Source: Pseudomonadota bacterium (GTDB lineage Bacteria; Pseudomonadota; Alphaproteobacteria; Caulobacterales; Caulobacteraceae). From it: a stretch of DNA of 5,863 nucleotides. The DNA lies in contig JAEXKM010000074.1 in NCBI GenBank assembly GCA_023445705.1, positions 1 through 5,863 of the forward strand. The letters run 5' to 3'. Shown piece after piece: positions 4,683 through 5,863 of this stretch. The translations under genes and the position numbers were made by a program. The notes below the pieces were generated by a model. That model did not search any database. It was not told where the DNA came from and saw only the letters and a program-made list of their open reading frames with translations. Position 1 is the first letter of the stretch. Each line of letters begins with the position of its first letter.

Positions 4683-5863
4683 ATGGGGTTGTATCATGCG
4701 GGTGCTTCTCCTCATCGGGAGGCTCCTTACGATTCACGCATGCGGGGCGCGCTGGACGGGCTTCCCATGCCATTTGCCTTGGTCGATTCCGCAAGCGCAG
4801 GCTTGCGAGTCGTCTCGGCGACCGAGCCCTTCCTCAATCGCCTGGGGCTGTCGCGCGCCGCCGTTGAAGGAAGCGATCTGGCCCAGGTCTTCCTGGCCGA
4901 GGCCTTCTCCAGAACTTCGGACGCGATCAGGCGCTGCCTTGAGACGTGCCGTACAATCAGAGTGCCCGTCGGCCGTCATACGGCGCAGGACGGCGGCTAT
5001 GATCTGGTCGCCCACCCGTTGGCCGACATCGGCTCAGGCGAACTGGTAGCTCTGATCCTCGAGACACCCCTGCGGGCGCCGAACTTGACGGCGCAACGCC
5101 AGGCGCTGCTCGACCACATCAGTCCGCTCAGCCCGAGCATGTTCTACGTCTACGACCTAGCGAGCATGCGCACACGCTACATCCACAAGGAACTGGCCGA
5201 GACCCTGGGGTTCTCGCCGGATGGCGTGGATCTCACCGACGTCCTGCACCAGGTCCATCCGGATGATCAACCGATCCTGAGCCGTCATGTAGAGGCGATG
5301 GCCCAACTCACCGACGGCGAGACAGCCGAGGCCGTGGTGCGCATCCGGGCGCCTGGCGGCCACTACCTCTGGGTCCGTTCACGGTGTCGGGTCCTGCGCC
5401 GCTCGCGCGCCGGCGTGCCGCGGCTGATCGTTGGCGCGGCGTCTGACGTCACCGAACAGCGCAGGCAGGCCGAAGAGCTCGAAAACGCCGCCAAGGCGCT
5501 CGCCCAAGCCGAGATCGAAGAACGCCGCCGCGGCGGCCGTGAACTGCACGACTCCACCGCCCAACACCTGCTGGCGGTGGACCTTTCCCTGACGGCGATG
5601 GAACGTCGCAACGCCTTCGGCGCGGCCGACCAGGCGACGCTTCGAGAACTTCGCGGGGCCCTGACGGCGGCCCGGCAGGAAATCCGCACACTGGCCTACA
5701 TGCTCCATCCGCCCAGCCTGGAAATTAAAGGCCTGCCCGCGGCGATGAAAGCATTCGCGGACGGGTTCGGTCGCCGGACGGCGCTCGATATCGCCATGAC
5801 CGCCGATCGCGACCTGAGCTTGCCCGCTCCGATCGAACACGCTCTCTTCCGGATCTTCCAGGA
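4683..5863 (+). CDS. Soluble PAS-PAS-HisKA_3 sensor histidine kinase, truncated by the window end
   Basis: Open reading frame without a stop; 393 complete codons are present. No signal peptide or membrane segment is seen, so the kinase is probably cytoplasmic. Domain order: a divergent PAS-like domain (about 25-127; PMPFALVD, VVSATEPFLNRLGLSRAAVEG); a PAS_3-type domain (about 145-258) with FYVYD, HPDD at 192-195, YLWVRSR and the closing GAASDVTEQR; a helical linker (260-283); and a HisKA_3 dimerisation/phosphoacceptor domain with RELHDSTAQHLL, His289 being the predicted autophosphorylated residue. LAYMLHPPSL follows and LFRIFQ (388-393) begins the run into the HATPase N-box, cut off here. ATG 4683 is chosen for its GGAGGG; an ATG at 4740 would shorten the N terminus by 19 residues without losing the domain core. 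No LOV-type Cys motif or other cofactor signature is evident, so the ligand is unknown. Its probable partner is the divergent NarL-type regulator. Confidence 0.94.
   Translation, partial: MGLYHAGASPHREAPYDSRMRGALDGLPMPFALVDSASAGLRVVSATEPFLNRLGLSRAAVEGSDLAQVFLAEAFSRTSDAIRRCLETCRTIRVPVGRHTAQDGGYDLVAHPLADIGSGELVALILETPLRAPNLTAQRQALLDHISPLSPSMFYVYDLASMRTRYIHKELAETLGFSPDGVDLTDVLHQVHPDDQPILSRHVEAMAQLTDGETAEAVVRIRAPGGHYLWVRSRCRVLRRSRAGVPRLIVGAASDVTEQRRQAEELENAAKALAQAEIEERRRGGRELHDSTAQHLLAVDLSLTAMERRNAFGAADQATLRELRGALTAARQEIRTLAYMLHPPSLEIKGLPAAMKAFADGFGRRTALDIAMTADRDLSLPAPIEHALFRIFQ

Noticed and set aside
4696..5049. A 117-codon plus-strand frame at the start of the kinase region
   Set aside because: The frame starting at 4683 has the Shine-Dalgarno, PAS features and uninterrupted continuity to the HisKA_3 domain; the 4696 frame is an out-of-register shadow.
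5363..5840. Minus-strand frames opposite the kinase
   Set aside because: Antisense to the HisKA_3 and linker region. Their Arg/Ala/Ser- or Gly-rich translations match no family.

Overview
The window comes from a GC-rich bacterium. Codon use strongly favours G or C at third positions. The protein styles suggest an alphaproteobacterium, possibly of the Caulobacterales or a related order: a PAS/HisKA_3 kinase with an unlinked-domain NarL-type regulator, plus a DUF2092 protein and a POTRA-less Omp85-type barrel. That placement is inference from overall character; no rRNA or species-specific marker is present. There are six protein-coding genes and no tRNA, rRNA, mobile element or CRISPR array that I can see.

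Layout. From 3734 down to 3, four genes lie head to tail on the minus strand with almost no space between them (a 4-base ATGA overlap, then gaps of 9 and 4 bases). They look like one operon: a DUF1254/DUF1214 protein (2415-3734), an exported DUF2092 protein (1660-2418), a small exported Asn/Tyr-rich protein (1081-1650) and a POTRA-less Omp85-type outer-membrane barrel (3-1076). A 110-base gap (3735-3844) separates them from a NarL/FixJ-type response regulator on the same strand (3845-4480). A 202-base divergent gap (4481-4682) follows. From 4683 a PAS-PAS-HisKA_3 sensor histidine kinase reads rightwards and leaves the window just before its ATP-binding domain. It has no stop codon inside the window.

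How the parts may work together. The kinase and regulator are divergently paired and form an obvious two-component system, with a soluble kinase and a DNA-binding regulator. The shared gap holds an imperfect 20-bp palindrome that could be the regulator's operator. The neighbouring four-gene operon makes three proteins for the cell envelope plus one of unknown role. Regulation of that operon by the two-component system is suggested only by position.

The most distinctive non-coding signal is a perfect 7-bp hairpin with a 4-base loop directly before the operon's first gene. Its 3' arm contains the whole Shine-Dalgarno sequence, so translation of the first gene may be limited by RNA structure. 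Nothing here is a clear-cut new defence or mobile system. The operon of proteins of unknown function is the part least explained by existing knowledge.
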